Source: JADKIH01 sp964486655
Lineage (GTDB): Bacteria > Bacteroidota > Bacteroidia > AKYH767-A > 2013-40CM-41-45
Length of the DNA: 9,644 bases
NCBI GenBank assembly: GCA_964486655.1
Contig: CAZAON010000322.1
Coordinates: forward strand, 1 to 9,644
Direction of reading: 5' to 3'
Shown here piece by piece: positions 1-6,118 of the stretch. The first letter of the stretch is position 1. The number at the start of each line of letters is the position of its first letter. A program made the translations under genes and the position numbers. A model generated the notes under the pieces. It worked only from the letters and a program-made list of their open reading frames with translations, was not told the DNA's origin and searched no databases.

Positions 1-28
1 AATATGCAAACAAATCTTCTACTGCCCT

Positions 29-56
29 AACTGCGCCTCGGCGTCTCTGCGAGAAA
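29..56 (+). repeat. Octad-type dispersed repeat, copy A1
   Basis: A 28-base element built from octads (CTGCGCCT, CGGCGTCT, CTGCGAGA) that matches positions 3648-3675 at 26 of 28 bases. It lies non-coding, about 140 bases upstream of paaG, in the same orientation as the other copy. What is seen is the repetition; its function is unknown. The rest of 1-197 is AT-rich leader without a clear promoter. Confidence 0.7.
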
Positions 57-197
57 TCAATTATTCGGAAACTCAAGTGTACCTGGTATAATTAGATATT
101 CGGGCAGATTTATTTATTATTCGAACGATATAATAAATTCAAAATGTCTAATTTTATTCGAAATTATTTTCCACCTAAATATTAAAAACTCAAACTC

Positions 198-968
198 ATG
201 ATAAAATTAACCATTGAAAATGGTGTTGGCCGTATCACTCTTAACCGTCCTGAAAAATTTAATAGCTTTGTTCGTGAGATGTCGCTTCAATTACAGAAGG
301 CATTGAATGATTGCAGTTCGAATGACAGTGTTCGGGCTGTGTTATTAACGGGAGAAGGAAAGGCCTTTTCGGCGGGACAGGATTTGTCGGAGGCGATGAA
401 TCCGCAAGGGCCGGGCATTCAGAAAATTGTTGAAGAGCATTATAATCCGATCATCACATTGATACGTGAGATGCAGAAGCCTGTAGTATGTGCTGTGAAC
501 GGAGTTGCCGCGGGAGCGGGGGCGAATATTGCATTGTGCTGTGATATTGTTGTAGCGGGGAAGTCATCCGCTTTCATTCAGGCATTCAGCAAGATCGGAT
601 TGATACCGGACAGTGGCGGAACATTTTTTCTTCCGCGAATGATCGGTTTTCAGCGTGCGTCTGCACTGATGATACTTGGAGAAAAAGTTTCGGCCGATGA
701 TGCATTGGCGATGGGAATGATTTATAAAGTTTTTGAAGATGAAAAATTAATTGAAGAGGCATTAGTAATTGCAAATACGCTTGCACAAATGCCGACGAAA
801 GGAATTGGACTAACGAAGATGTTATTGAATGAATCGTATCATCATCCGCTTGATGAGCAATTACAGATGGAAGCGGCACTGCAAGTTGAGGCGGCGATGA
901 CGAATGATTTCAAAGAGGGTGTAAAATCGTTTCTGGAAAAGAGAAAACCTGTGTTTAGTGGCAACTGA
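198..968 (+). CDS. paaG: PaaG-like enoyl-CoA isomerase (crotonase superfamily)
   Basis: A complete 256-residue crotonase-fold protein. It most resembles PaaG, the cytoplasmic isomerase of aerobic phenylacetate catabolism that converts ring-1,2-epoxyphenylacetyl-CoA to oxepin-CoA and also shifts the double bond of dehydroadipyl-CoA. Oxyanion-hole segments are visible at SAGQDL (58-63) and NGVAAGAGAN (101-110). By my alignment to rat crotonase, both hydratase glutamates are replaced (Asn110, Phe130), while Asp138 in GLIPDSGG (134-141) matches the catalytic aspartate of PaaG-type isomerases. The C-terminal stretch with EGVKSFLEKRKPVF is typical of the family. The ATG at 198 follows an A-rich leader with no Shine-Dalgarno, as usual in Bacteroidota. 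No other paa gene is in view, so the phenylacetate role is inferred from sequence only; a general enoyl-CoA hydratase/isomerase is the alternative. Confidence 0.8.
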   Translation: MIKLTIENGVGRITLNRPEKFNSFVREMSLQLQKALNDCSSNDSVRAVLLTGEGKAFSAGQDLSEAMNPQGPGIQKIVEEHYNPIITLIREMQKPVVCAVNGVAAGAGANIALCCDIVVAGKSSAFIQAFSKIGLIPDSGGTFFLPRMIGFQRASALMILGEKVSADDALAMGMIYKVFEDEKLIEEALVIANTLAQMPTKGIGLTKMLLNESYHHPLDEQLQMEAALQVEAAMTNDFKEGVKSFLEKRKPVFSGN

Positions 969-1104
969 AAAGGCGGGAATAGAAAAATGATATTTAATTA
1001 ATCTCTTCCTAATTAAAAGTAGTTTAGACTTCCATCAAAGAGTGATTAATATATAAATATTCCATTCCAAATTAATTTTCTCTATTTAATTTTAAATATT
1101 CAAT

Positions 1105-1138
1105 AAAAAAAAGCCTCGCAATGCGAGGCTTTTTTTTT
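1105..1138. terminator. Bidirectional intrinsic terminator between paaG and HU genes
   Basis: Eight A residues, then GCCTCGC, a 3-base loop AAT, GCGAGGC and nine T residues. The 7-bp GC-rich stem is extended by A:T pairs and has a U-run on both strands, so it can end transcription from both convergent genes. It ends only about 11 bases past the HU stop codon and about 140 bases past the paaG stop. Confidence 0.93.
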
Positions 1139-1149
1139 GAAAAGATGAA

Positions 1150-1422
1150 TTACTTCACCTTAGCTGATAATTCAGCGCCAGCTTTGAATTTAGCTACACG
1201 CTTTGCAGCAATCTTAATCGGCTTACCGGTTTGAGGATTGCGGCCATTACGAGCAGAACGCTTAGCAACAGTGAAAGTACCAAATCCGATAAGAGCAACG
1301 CGCTCTCCTTTTTTCAGAGTTTTAGAAGTTACATTCATGAATGCTTCTAAAGCACGTGAAGCATCAGCTTTAGTGATCTTTGCTTCTGATGCCATTGCAT
1401 CAACTAGTTCAGCTTTGTTCAT
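1150..1422 (-). CDS. hup: HU family DNA-binding protein
   Basis: A complete 90-residue histone-like protein of the HU/IHF family. It acts as a dimer in the nucleoid, bending DNA without strong sequence specificity. The family signature is clear: N-terminal helices (MNKAELVDAMASEAKITK), GFGTF at 46-50, and the DNA-binding beta-arm RNGRNPQTGKPI at 58-69 with the intercalating Pro63. The length equals that of E. coli HU. Lys/Ala content is high and acidic residues are few in the C-terminal half. A GFGTF-type core with a generic arm favours HU over IHF. The gene is divergent from dnaX across a 317-base gap and convergent with paaG. The ATG lies in an A-rich leader lacking a Shine-Dalgarno. Confidence 0.95.
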   Translation of the reverse strand: MNKAELVDAMASEAKITKADASRALEAFMNVTSKTLKKGERVALIGFGTFTVAKRSARNGRNPQTGKPIKIAAKRVAKFKAGAELSAKVK

Positions 1423-1458
1423 TTGATTTTTGTTTTTAGTGATTTAATTTATGGTGGT

Positions 1459-1488
1459 TAAAAGTAGGTAGGGATACGATATTCACAA
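1459..1488 (-). promoter_or_regulatory. Candidate Bacteroidota-type promoter for the HU gene
   Basis: Read on the minus strand, TTG (1486-1488) is followed after 19 bases by TACTTTTA (1459-1466), one mismatch from the TAnnTTTG -7 consensus. It would start transcription about 30 bases upstream of the HU ATG. This is based on consensus matching only, in AT-rich DNA. Confidence 0.35.
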
Positions 1489-1555
1489 TGTTTTTAACCG
1501 CAAATGTTCATAAATAGTGGAGTTTGTTGAAAACTTTTGATGCAATCGCTTCTCT

Positions 1556-1586
1556 GTTGCGGGTTTCGGGTTACTAGTTTCGGGTT
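1556..1586 (+). repeat. CGGGTTT heptad repeat, left arm of inverted repeat (B1)
   Basis: Contains GTTGCGGGTTTCGGGTTAC (1556-1574), the perfect reverse complement of 1700-1718; pairing continues with two mismatches to about 1583. The unit is the heptad CGGGTTT. It is the left half of a long inverted repeat in the HU/dnaX gap. Copies in the same orientation occur downstream of dnaX. Confidence 0.85.
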
Positions 1587-1690
1587 AAGCTTTACTATGG
1601 CGGGATGCAGAAAATAAGGAATGTCAAATGCAGAATAAGCAACACCAAATTAAGATTCTGATTTCTACCTTTTAATAATTGCTTTGAAAA

Positions 1691-1718
1691 CCGAAACCCG
1701 TAACCCGAAACCCGCAAC
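1691..1718 (-). repeat. CGGGTTT heptad repeat, right arm of inverted repeat (B1')
   Basis: Reverse-complement partner of 1556-1583: 19 consecutive perfect pairs, then two mismatches and seven more matches. The arms enclose 107 bases of AT-rich DNA in which I see no gene. The arm ends 21 bases before the dnaX start codon, so it sits on or next to the dnaX promoter. I see no target-site duplication outside the arms. Confidence 0.85.
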
Positions 1719-1733
1719 ATATTTGTATCTTTA
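1718..1733 (+). promoter_or_regulatory. Candidate dnaX promoter -7 region
   Basis: Two overlapping near-matches to TAnnTTTG stand here: CATATTTG (1718-1725) and TATCTTTA (1726-1733). Either would start transcription within about 10 bases of the ATG at 1740, giving a very short or leaderless dnaX mRNA. No -33 TTTG is found at the usual distance; that position is occupied by the repeat arm. Weak evidence. Confidence 0.3.
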
Positions 1734-1739
1734 CCCCTC

Positions 1740-3505
1740 ATGGACAAATTTATCGTCAGTGCCCGTAAGTACAGGCCTGTAACATTTGAAACGGTAGTCG
1801 GACAGCCCAGTATTACCCAGACGCTGAAGAATGCAATTCGCAACAATCATCTTGCTCAGGCATTTCTTTTTACCGGTCCGCGTGGCGTTGGTAAAACCAC
1901 CACAGCCCGCATTCTTGCAAAGACAATCAATTGCCAAAATATCAGTGAAAATTCGGAAGCATGTAATGTTTGTGAATCATGCGTTGCCTTCAACGAAGGA
2001 AGGTCGTTTAACATTTATGAATTAGATGCGGCTTCGAATAATTCGGTCGATGATATTCGTGCGCTTGTTGATCAGGTTCGTTACCCGCCTCAATCAGGCA
2101 AGTTTAAGATCTATATCATTGATGAGGTTCACATGCTCAGTACGGCTGCATTCAACGCATTCCTGAAGACACTTGAAGAACCACCTCCATATGCAATATT
2201 TATTCTGGCTACTACTGAGAAGCATAAATCATTCCGACCATACTTTCCCGCTGCCAGATTTTTGATTTTAGCAGAATTGGTGTTGATGATATAGTAAAAC
2301 ACCTGCAGCAGATTGCATCGAAAGAAAATGTAGATGCCGAGGAAGATGCGTTGCATATCATCGCTCAAAAGGCTGACGGCGCTTTGCGTGATTCACTGAG
2401 TCTCTTTGACCAGCTCGTTAGTTTCGCGGGTAAAAAGCTTACATATAAGGCCGTTATTCAGAATCTGAATATTCTGGATTACGATTATTATTTCAGGGTG
2501 ACGGATGATTTAATAGCCGGAAACTATTCGAATGTATTGTTAACGCTGAATGAAATTATGAATAACGGATTTGATCCGCATAATTTCATAAACGGACTCG
2601 CCTCACATTTCCGTGACCTGTTGATGTGCAAAGATGAATCTACTCTTGTTCTGTTGGAAGTCAGTCCGTCGGTCAGAGAAAAATACCGTGTTCAGTCAAA
2701 GTTCTGCGAGAGCGGATGGCTGCTAAACCAGCTTGATCTTGCAGGTAAAGCCGATGTAAGTTACAGGAGTGCCCGTAATCAGCGTCTGCTCATCGAACTT
2801 ACATTACTTAAAATGTCGACTTCGGCCGGAGCATCTTCGGAGGCTTTCAAAAAAAAAGTTGAACCATTAGCCGCAGCTCCGTTAAAAATAAATCCGCCGG
2901 TACCGGTAACACCAGCACCGGTCGCTGCTGCACCTCAACCCCAGGAAACAAAAGCAGCTGCTCCTCCTGTACAACCGGTAGTCGCTGCACCGGCTTTAGA
3001 AACTCCTCCCGCAAGTACGCCTAAAACAGGAACAACTTCTCCCGTTAAAAAAACAATTTCAATAAGCGGGAAGAAAACGGGTGAGGATCAAAAAAAAACT
3101 CCGGTAGCGACTGAAGAAGTTTTACCTGATCTGGAAAAACCTTTCGACTCCAAAACGCTTGAATTTTACTGGAGACAATTTGCCGAGCAACTGAATAAAG
3201 AGGGCCGGATGTCTTTACACCTGGCATTTTTAAAACGTACACCTCAACTATTGGATAATTTTCAGATTTATTTTGCTGTAGACAGTGCCGCACTCGACAA
3301 GGATCTGAATGAAATTAAAACAACACTACTCGCCTACCTGCGAAAAAATCTGTCGAACTATAAAATCAATTTAAAATCGGAAGTTGTTATCGAAACAACG
3401 GGAACAAATGCTTATTCGCCATCAGAGAAATTCAAAAAACTGGCAGAGCAAAATCCGAAGCTGAATGATTTGAAGACTAGGTTTGATCTGGACCTGGAGT
3501 ACTAG
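1740..3505 (+). CDS. dnaX: DNA polymerase III subunit tau/gamma (DnaX), interrupted by a frameshift
   Basis: Clamp-loader ATPase of the replisome; it loads the sliding clamp and, as tau, couples polymerase and helicase. The first frame gives residues 1-163: Walker A GPRGVGKT (46-53), a four-cysteine zinc module (Cys65, 75, 78, 81), Walker B IIDEVH (126-131) and sensor 1 ATTE (157-160). The protein then shifts by one base at 2226-2228. From 2228 the other frame continues IIPTILSRCQ with the SRC arginine finger (Arg171), sensor 2 GALRD near 217, domain III to about 360, an Ala/Pro-rich linker and a C-terminal tau domain ending at 3505. The rebuilt length is about 588 residues, normal for the family. 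As written, the first frame stops after 184 residues, and the second frame alone has only a TTG at 2351. A sequencing or assembly error is the likeliest cause because the gene is essential. Confidence 0.93.
2226..2228 (+). other. Frameshift point in dnaX (one A apparently missing)
   Basis: The conserved protein needs CAT AAA ATC ATT CCG (His-Lys-Ile-Ile-Pro), but the window has CATAAATCATTCCG, three A residues instead of four. Both frames are highly conserved on either side, which places the lesion within a codon or two. It falls between sensor 1 and the arginine finger. Confidence 0.9.
2839..2862 (+). promoter_or_regulatory. Candidate slippage site for making the short gamma form of DnaX
   Basis: GGAGG (2839-2843) lies five bases before nine consecutive A residues (2849-2857), encoding Lys371-373 of the rebuilt protein. 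A -1 shift, or one extra A in the mRNA, reads AGT then TGA (2860-2862). A +1 shift or one lost A reaches TAG at 2868-2870 within five codons. The product would be about 374 residues, domains I-III plus a short tail. E. coli makes gamma by -1 ribosomal frameshifting at A-AAA-AAG, and Thermus thermophilus by slippage on A9. That this site works the same way is inference. Confidence 0.5.
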
Positions 3506-3542
3506 GGGGCTGCAGGTTTGAAGAGATGTCGGAACACTGTAT

Positions 3543-3565
3543 CGGGTTTCGGTTTCGGGTTGGGG
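3543..3565 (+). repeat. CGGGTTT heptad repeat, copy B2
   Basis: CGGGTTTCGGTTTCGGGTT followed by GGGG, 38 bases after the dnaX stop. It is the same family as the inverted repeat upstream of dnaX, with one unit one base short. It has three G runs of three or more and one GG. Confidence 0.75.
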
Positions 3566-3597
3566 TGCTGCTGGATTGAAGTATCTCTATGAAAAAG

Positions 3598-3626
3598 TTT
3601 CGGGTTTCGGGTTTCGGGTTGGGGGG
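3598..3626 (+). repeat. CGGGTTT heptad repeat, copy B3, with G-quadruplex motif
   Basis: Three CGGGTTT-type units in tandem run into GGGGGG. From 3602 the strand reads GGG-TTTC-GGG-TTTC-GGG-TT-GGGGGG, which satisfies the standard intramolecular G-quadruplex pattern with loops of 4, 4 and 2 bases. It lies in the non-coding dnaX-gyrB gap. Confidence 0.8.
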
Positions 3627-3647
3627 TACTAAGATTACTGTTGTTTC

Positions 3648-3675
3648 AACTGCGGCTCTGCGTCTCTGCGAGAAA
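3648..3675 (+). repeat. Octad-type dispersed repeat, copy A2
   Basis: Octads CTGCGGCT, CTGCGTCT, CTGCGAGA followed by AAA. It matches the copy at 29-56 at 26 of 28 bases and sits in the same orientation, again in a non-coding stretch. It is unrelated in sequence to the neighbouring CGGGTTT repeats. Confidence 0.7.
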
Positions 3676-3996
3676 ATTAAATTTACTTGCCTGATGATTG
3701 TACACCTTTTGTTCTTAGTTCATTGAAATAATTGTTTTATTGCTGAACAGAAAAATCCTAACGACTAAAAAAAAGACCGCAATAATATTTTATGATATTT
3801 TTTGAAAATTTTTTACGAAGAATTTTTAATGCTTTTACAGAATTTTCCGGATTATAAATTGGCCATTTTGAGTTCAGGTTTTTATTAAAAATCGGGCTGA
3901 AAAAGCTGTTGAAAACCCGGCTTTTAGGGTCTTTGTAATGCCCTGAAATACAGTTAATTAAATTGTTGATTAAATAAATATTTTAGCCTTAAAATG

Positions 3997-4028
3997 CTTG
4001 GTATAAAGGGCACTTTTTTGTATATTTG
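3997..4028 (+). promoter_or_regulatory. Probable gyrB promoter (Bacteroidota type)
   Basis: TATATTTG (4021-4028) is an exact match to the TAnnTTTG -7 consensus. CTTG (3997-4000), 20 bases upstream, is a near-match to the -33 TTTG at an accepted spacing. The predicted start is around 4033-4036, leaving an untranslated leader of about 80 bases before the gyrB ATG. Confidence 0.5.
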
Positions 4029-4037
4029 AAACAATTC

Positions 4038-4065
4038 AAAACTGACATAACAAATCAGTTTTTTT
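4038..4065 (+). promoter_or_regulatory. Hairpin plus U-run in the gyrB leader
   Basis: AAAACTGA (4038-4045), a nine-base loop, then TCAGTTTT (4055-4062) in a run of seven T residues. The shape is that of a weak intrinsic terminator, placed a few bases after the predicted gyrB transcription start. The stem has only three G:C pairs. It could be an attenuator, a weak terminator for read-through from dnaX, or chance. Confidence 0.3.
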
Positions 4066-4117
4066 GTTGCCTTTTACTTTGATTCAGGCAATGCGGGGGG
4101 AATAGTCAAAACATATT

Positions 4118-6115
4118 ATGAGTCAACTTATTAATTCACAGGTGAAAGAAACCAGTCCTATCACAACAGACAAAAAAGTACAACCAGAATATTCAGCCGA
4201 CAGTATCCAGGTACTCGAAGGGCTCGAAGCCGTGCGTAAACGTCCGGCCATGTATATCGGCGATATCGGCATGAAAGGTTTACACCATCTCGTATATGAG
4301 GTGGTCGACAACTCGATCGACGAAGCTCTTGCCGGCTATTGCAAAAACATCGACGTAACCATACTACCGGGCAATTCCATTCGTGTCATTGATGACGGAA
4401 GAGGTATTCCAACCGACTTCCACCAGAAAGAACAGAAGAGTGCATTGGAAGTTGTAATGACTGTATTGCATGCAGGTGGTAAATTCGATAAAGATTCCTA
4501 TAAAGTATCAGGAGGATTACACGGAGTGGGTGTATCGTGTGTAAATGCATTGTCGACTCATTTAAAAGCAGAAGTTCATCGTGACGGAAAAATATTTATC
4601 CAGGAATACGAACGCGGCAAACCGATGTATCCGGTTAAACAAATCGGAGAAACGACACGTACCGGTACTGAGATTACATTTACTCCTGATAATTCAATCT
4701 TCATCACCGACGATTATCACTACGACATTTTAGCAACCCGGTTAAGAGAACTTGCATTCCTTAATAAAAACATTCGTCTGAATATTACCGATGAGCGTCA
4801 GGCCGATGCGGAAGGTAAATTCAGAACCGATTCATTTTACAGTGAAGGCGGATTAAAAGAATTCGTTCAATACCTAGACGAAAATCGAGAGAAGCTTACC
4901 GCGAATCCGATTTACATGGAAGGTGAACGTTCAGGTGTTCCTGTTGAAGTTGCCATGCAGTACAATACAGGATTCAATGAGAACATTTATTCGTACGTAA
5001 ACAATATTAACACTCACGAAGGCGGAACACACCTTGCGGGATTCAGAAGAGCACTTACTCGTACCTTAAAATCATACGCAGATAAGTCAGGCCTCTTTGA
5101 ACGATTAAAGTTTGAAATTTCCGGCGATGACTTTCGCGAGGGACTTACAGCAATCGTATCAGTAAAAGTTCAGGAGCCGCAATTCGAAGGACAGACAAAA
5201 ACCAAACTCGGTAACAACGAAGTTATGGGAGCTGTTGATCAGGCGGTGAGTGAGATGCTTGCGAATTTTCTTGAAGAGAATCCGCGTGAAGCTAAAATGA
5301 TCGTCGACAAGGTGATCCTTGCCGCTACTGCACGACATGCCGCACGCAAAGCGCGTGAACTCGTACAAAGAAAAAGTGTTTTAACAGGAAGCGGATTACC
5401 CGGAAAACTTTCCGATTGCAGTGATACTGATCCGGGTGGTTGCGAATTATATCTGGTCGAGGGAGATTCAGCCGGCGGAACAGCCAAGCAGGGTCGTAAC
5501 CGCAGATTCCAGGCGATACTTCCATTGCGCGGTAAAATTCTCAACGTTGAGAAAGCGATGGAATACCGCATCTATGAAAACGAAGAGATCCGGAACATCT
5601 ATACCGCCCTTGGAGTTTTCAAAGATGAAAACAAAGAAGGCCGTCCCCTCAATACTGAAAAACTCCGTTACCATAAAATTGTCATCATGACCGATGCCGA
5701 TGTGGACGGATCACACATTACGACTCTTATTCTCACCTTCTTCTTCAGACATCTTAAAGAGCTTGTCGAACAAGGATACCTTTATATCGCCACTCCTCCA
5801 CTCTACCTCGTTAAAAAAGGTAAAGAGCAAATTTATGCGTGGACAGACGAACAACGTATGGCAGCTGTAAAGCAATTAGCCGGTGATGGTAAAGAAGAAA
5901 ATGTCGGAATTCAGCGTTACAAGGGTCTCGGAGAAATGAATGCCGAGCAGCTTTGGGATACAACCATGAATCCTGAGACGAGAACTTTACGCAGAGTTAC
6001 AATCGACAGCGCACTCGAAGCTGACAGAATTTTCTCCATGTTGATGGGCGATGATGTCCCGCCACGCAGAGATTTTATTGAGCAGAATTCGAAATATGCG
6101 AAGATAGACGCTTAA
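4118..6115 (+). CDS. gyrB: DNA gyrase subunit B
   Basis: ATPase subunit of DNA gyrase, which with GyrA introduces negative supercoils; cytoplasmic A2B2 tetramer. The 665-residue protein is complete. GHKL ATPase motifs are EVVDNSIDE (61-69, with Asn65), IDDGRGIP (91-98) and GGLHGVG (132-138); the QTKTKLG loop is at 359-365. The TOPRIM metal site is at VEGDSAGG (447-454, Glu448) and TDADVDGSH (525-533, Asp526, Asp528). The C-terminal gyrase motif is QRYKGLGEMN (599-608). It lacks the large C-terminal insertion of the 804-residue E. coli GyrB, as expected for this phylum. About 22 variable residues precede the conserved YSADSIQVLEGLEAVRKRP; the ATG at 4118 is chosen because the next Met is Met45, inside the conserved core. 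The sequence at 359-365 favours GyrB over ParE, though gyrA is not in view. Confidence 0.96.
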   Translation: MSQLINSQVKETSPITTDKKVQPEYSADSIQVLEGLEAVRKRPAMYIGDIGMKGLHHLVYEVVDNSIDEALAGYCKNIDVTILPGNSIRVIDDGRGIPTDFHQKEQKSALEVVMTVLHAGGKFDKDSYKVSGGLHGVGVSCVNALSTHLKAEVHRDGKIFIQEYERGKPMYPVKQIGETTRTGTEITFTPDNSIFITDDYHYDILATRLRELAFLNKNIRLNITDERQADAEGKFRTDSFYSEGGLKEFVQYLDENREKLTANPIYMEGERSGVPVEVAMQYNTGFNENIYSYVNNINTHEGGTHLAGFRRALTRTLKSYADKSGLFERLKFEISGDDFREGLTAIVSVKVQEPQFEGQTKTKLGNNEVMGAVDQAVSEMLANFLEENPREAKMIVDKVILAATARHAARKARELVQRKSVLTGSGLPGKLSDCSDTDPGGCELYLVEGDSAGGTAKQGRNRRFQAILPLRGKILNVEKAMEYRIYENEEIRNIYTALGVFKDENKEGRPLNTEKLRYHKIVIMTDADVDGSHITTLILTFFFRHLKELVEQGYLYIATPPLYLVKKGKEQIYAWTDEQRMAAVKQLAGDGKEENVGIQRYKGLGEMNAEQLWDTTMNPETRTLRRVTIDSALEADRIFSMLMGDDVPPRRDFIEQNSKYAKIDA

Positions 6116-6118
6116 TGC

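Larger units (their letters stand above)
3506..4117 (+). other. dnaX-gyrB intergenic region (612 bases)
   Basis: No plausible gene lies here. The first 170 bases hold two CGGGTTT repeats and one octad repeat. Positions about 3676-3990 are AT-rich with only weak, competing inverted repeats (for example AAAAGC/GCTTTT around 3901-3926), and I find no convincing terminator for dnaX. The last 120 bases hold the probable gyrB promoter and a leader hairpin. Confidence 0.7.

Noticed and set aside
114..136. TTATTAT/ATAATAA palindrome upstream of paaG as a regulator operator
   Set aside because: The arms are pure A/T in an AT-rich leader, and no regulator gene is near; chance cannot be excluded.
993..1017. 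AT-only hairpin after paaG
   Set aside because: The stem TTTAATTA/TAATTAAA has no G:C pairs, and a far better terminator lies at 1105-1138.
2222..2230. Programmed -1 frameshift at the dnaX AAA+ break
   Set aside because: The site lacks an X-XXY-YYZ heptamer, the A-run is only three, and the unshifted product would be a non-functional AAA+ fragment; error or mutation fits better.
2351..3505. A separate gene starting at 2351
   Set aside because: The start is a TTG in the middle of conserved DnaX sequence, and the frame is open from 2228 with perfect DnaX continuity. It is the second part of a frameshifted dnaX.
3893..3930. Terminator for dnaX
   Set aside because: The short stems CGGG/CCCG and AAAAGC/GCTTTT compete with each other, have long loops and lack a proper U-run.
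3506..4117. Replication origin next to dnaX/gyrB
   Set aside because: I found no cluster of DnaA boxes (TTATCCACA type) and no dnaA gene; AT-richness alone is not enough.
5239..5690. Open frames on both strands inside gyrB
   Set aside because: They overlap the strongly conserved TOPRIM-containing part of gyrB and have no recognisable features; they are by-products of gyrB codon use.
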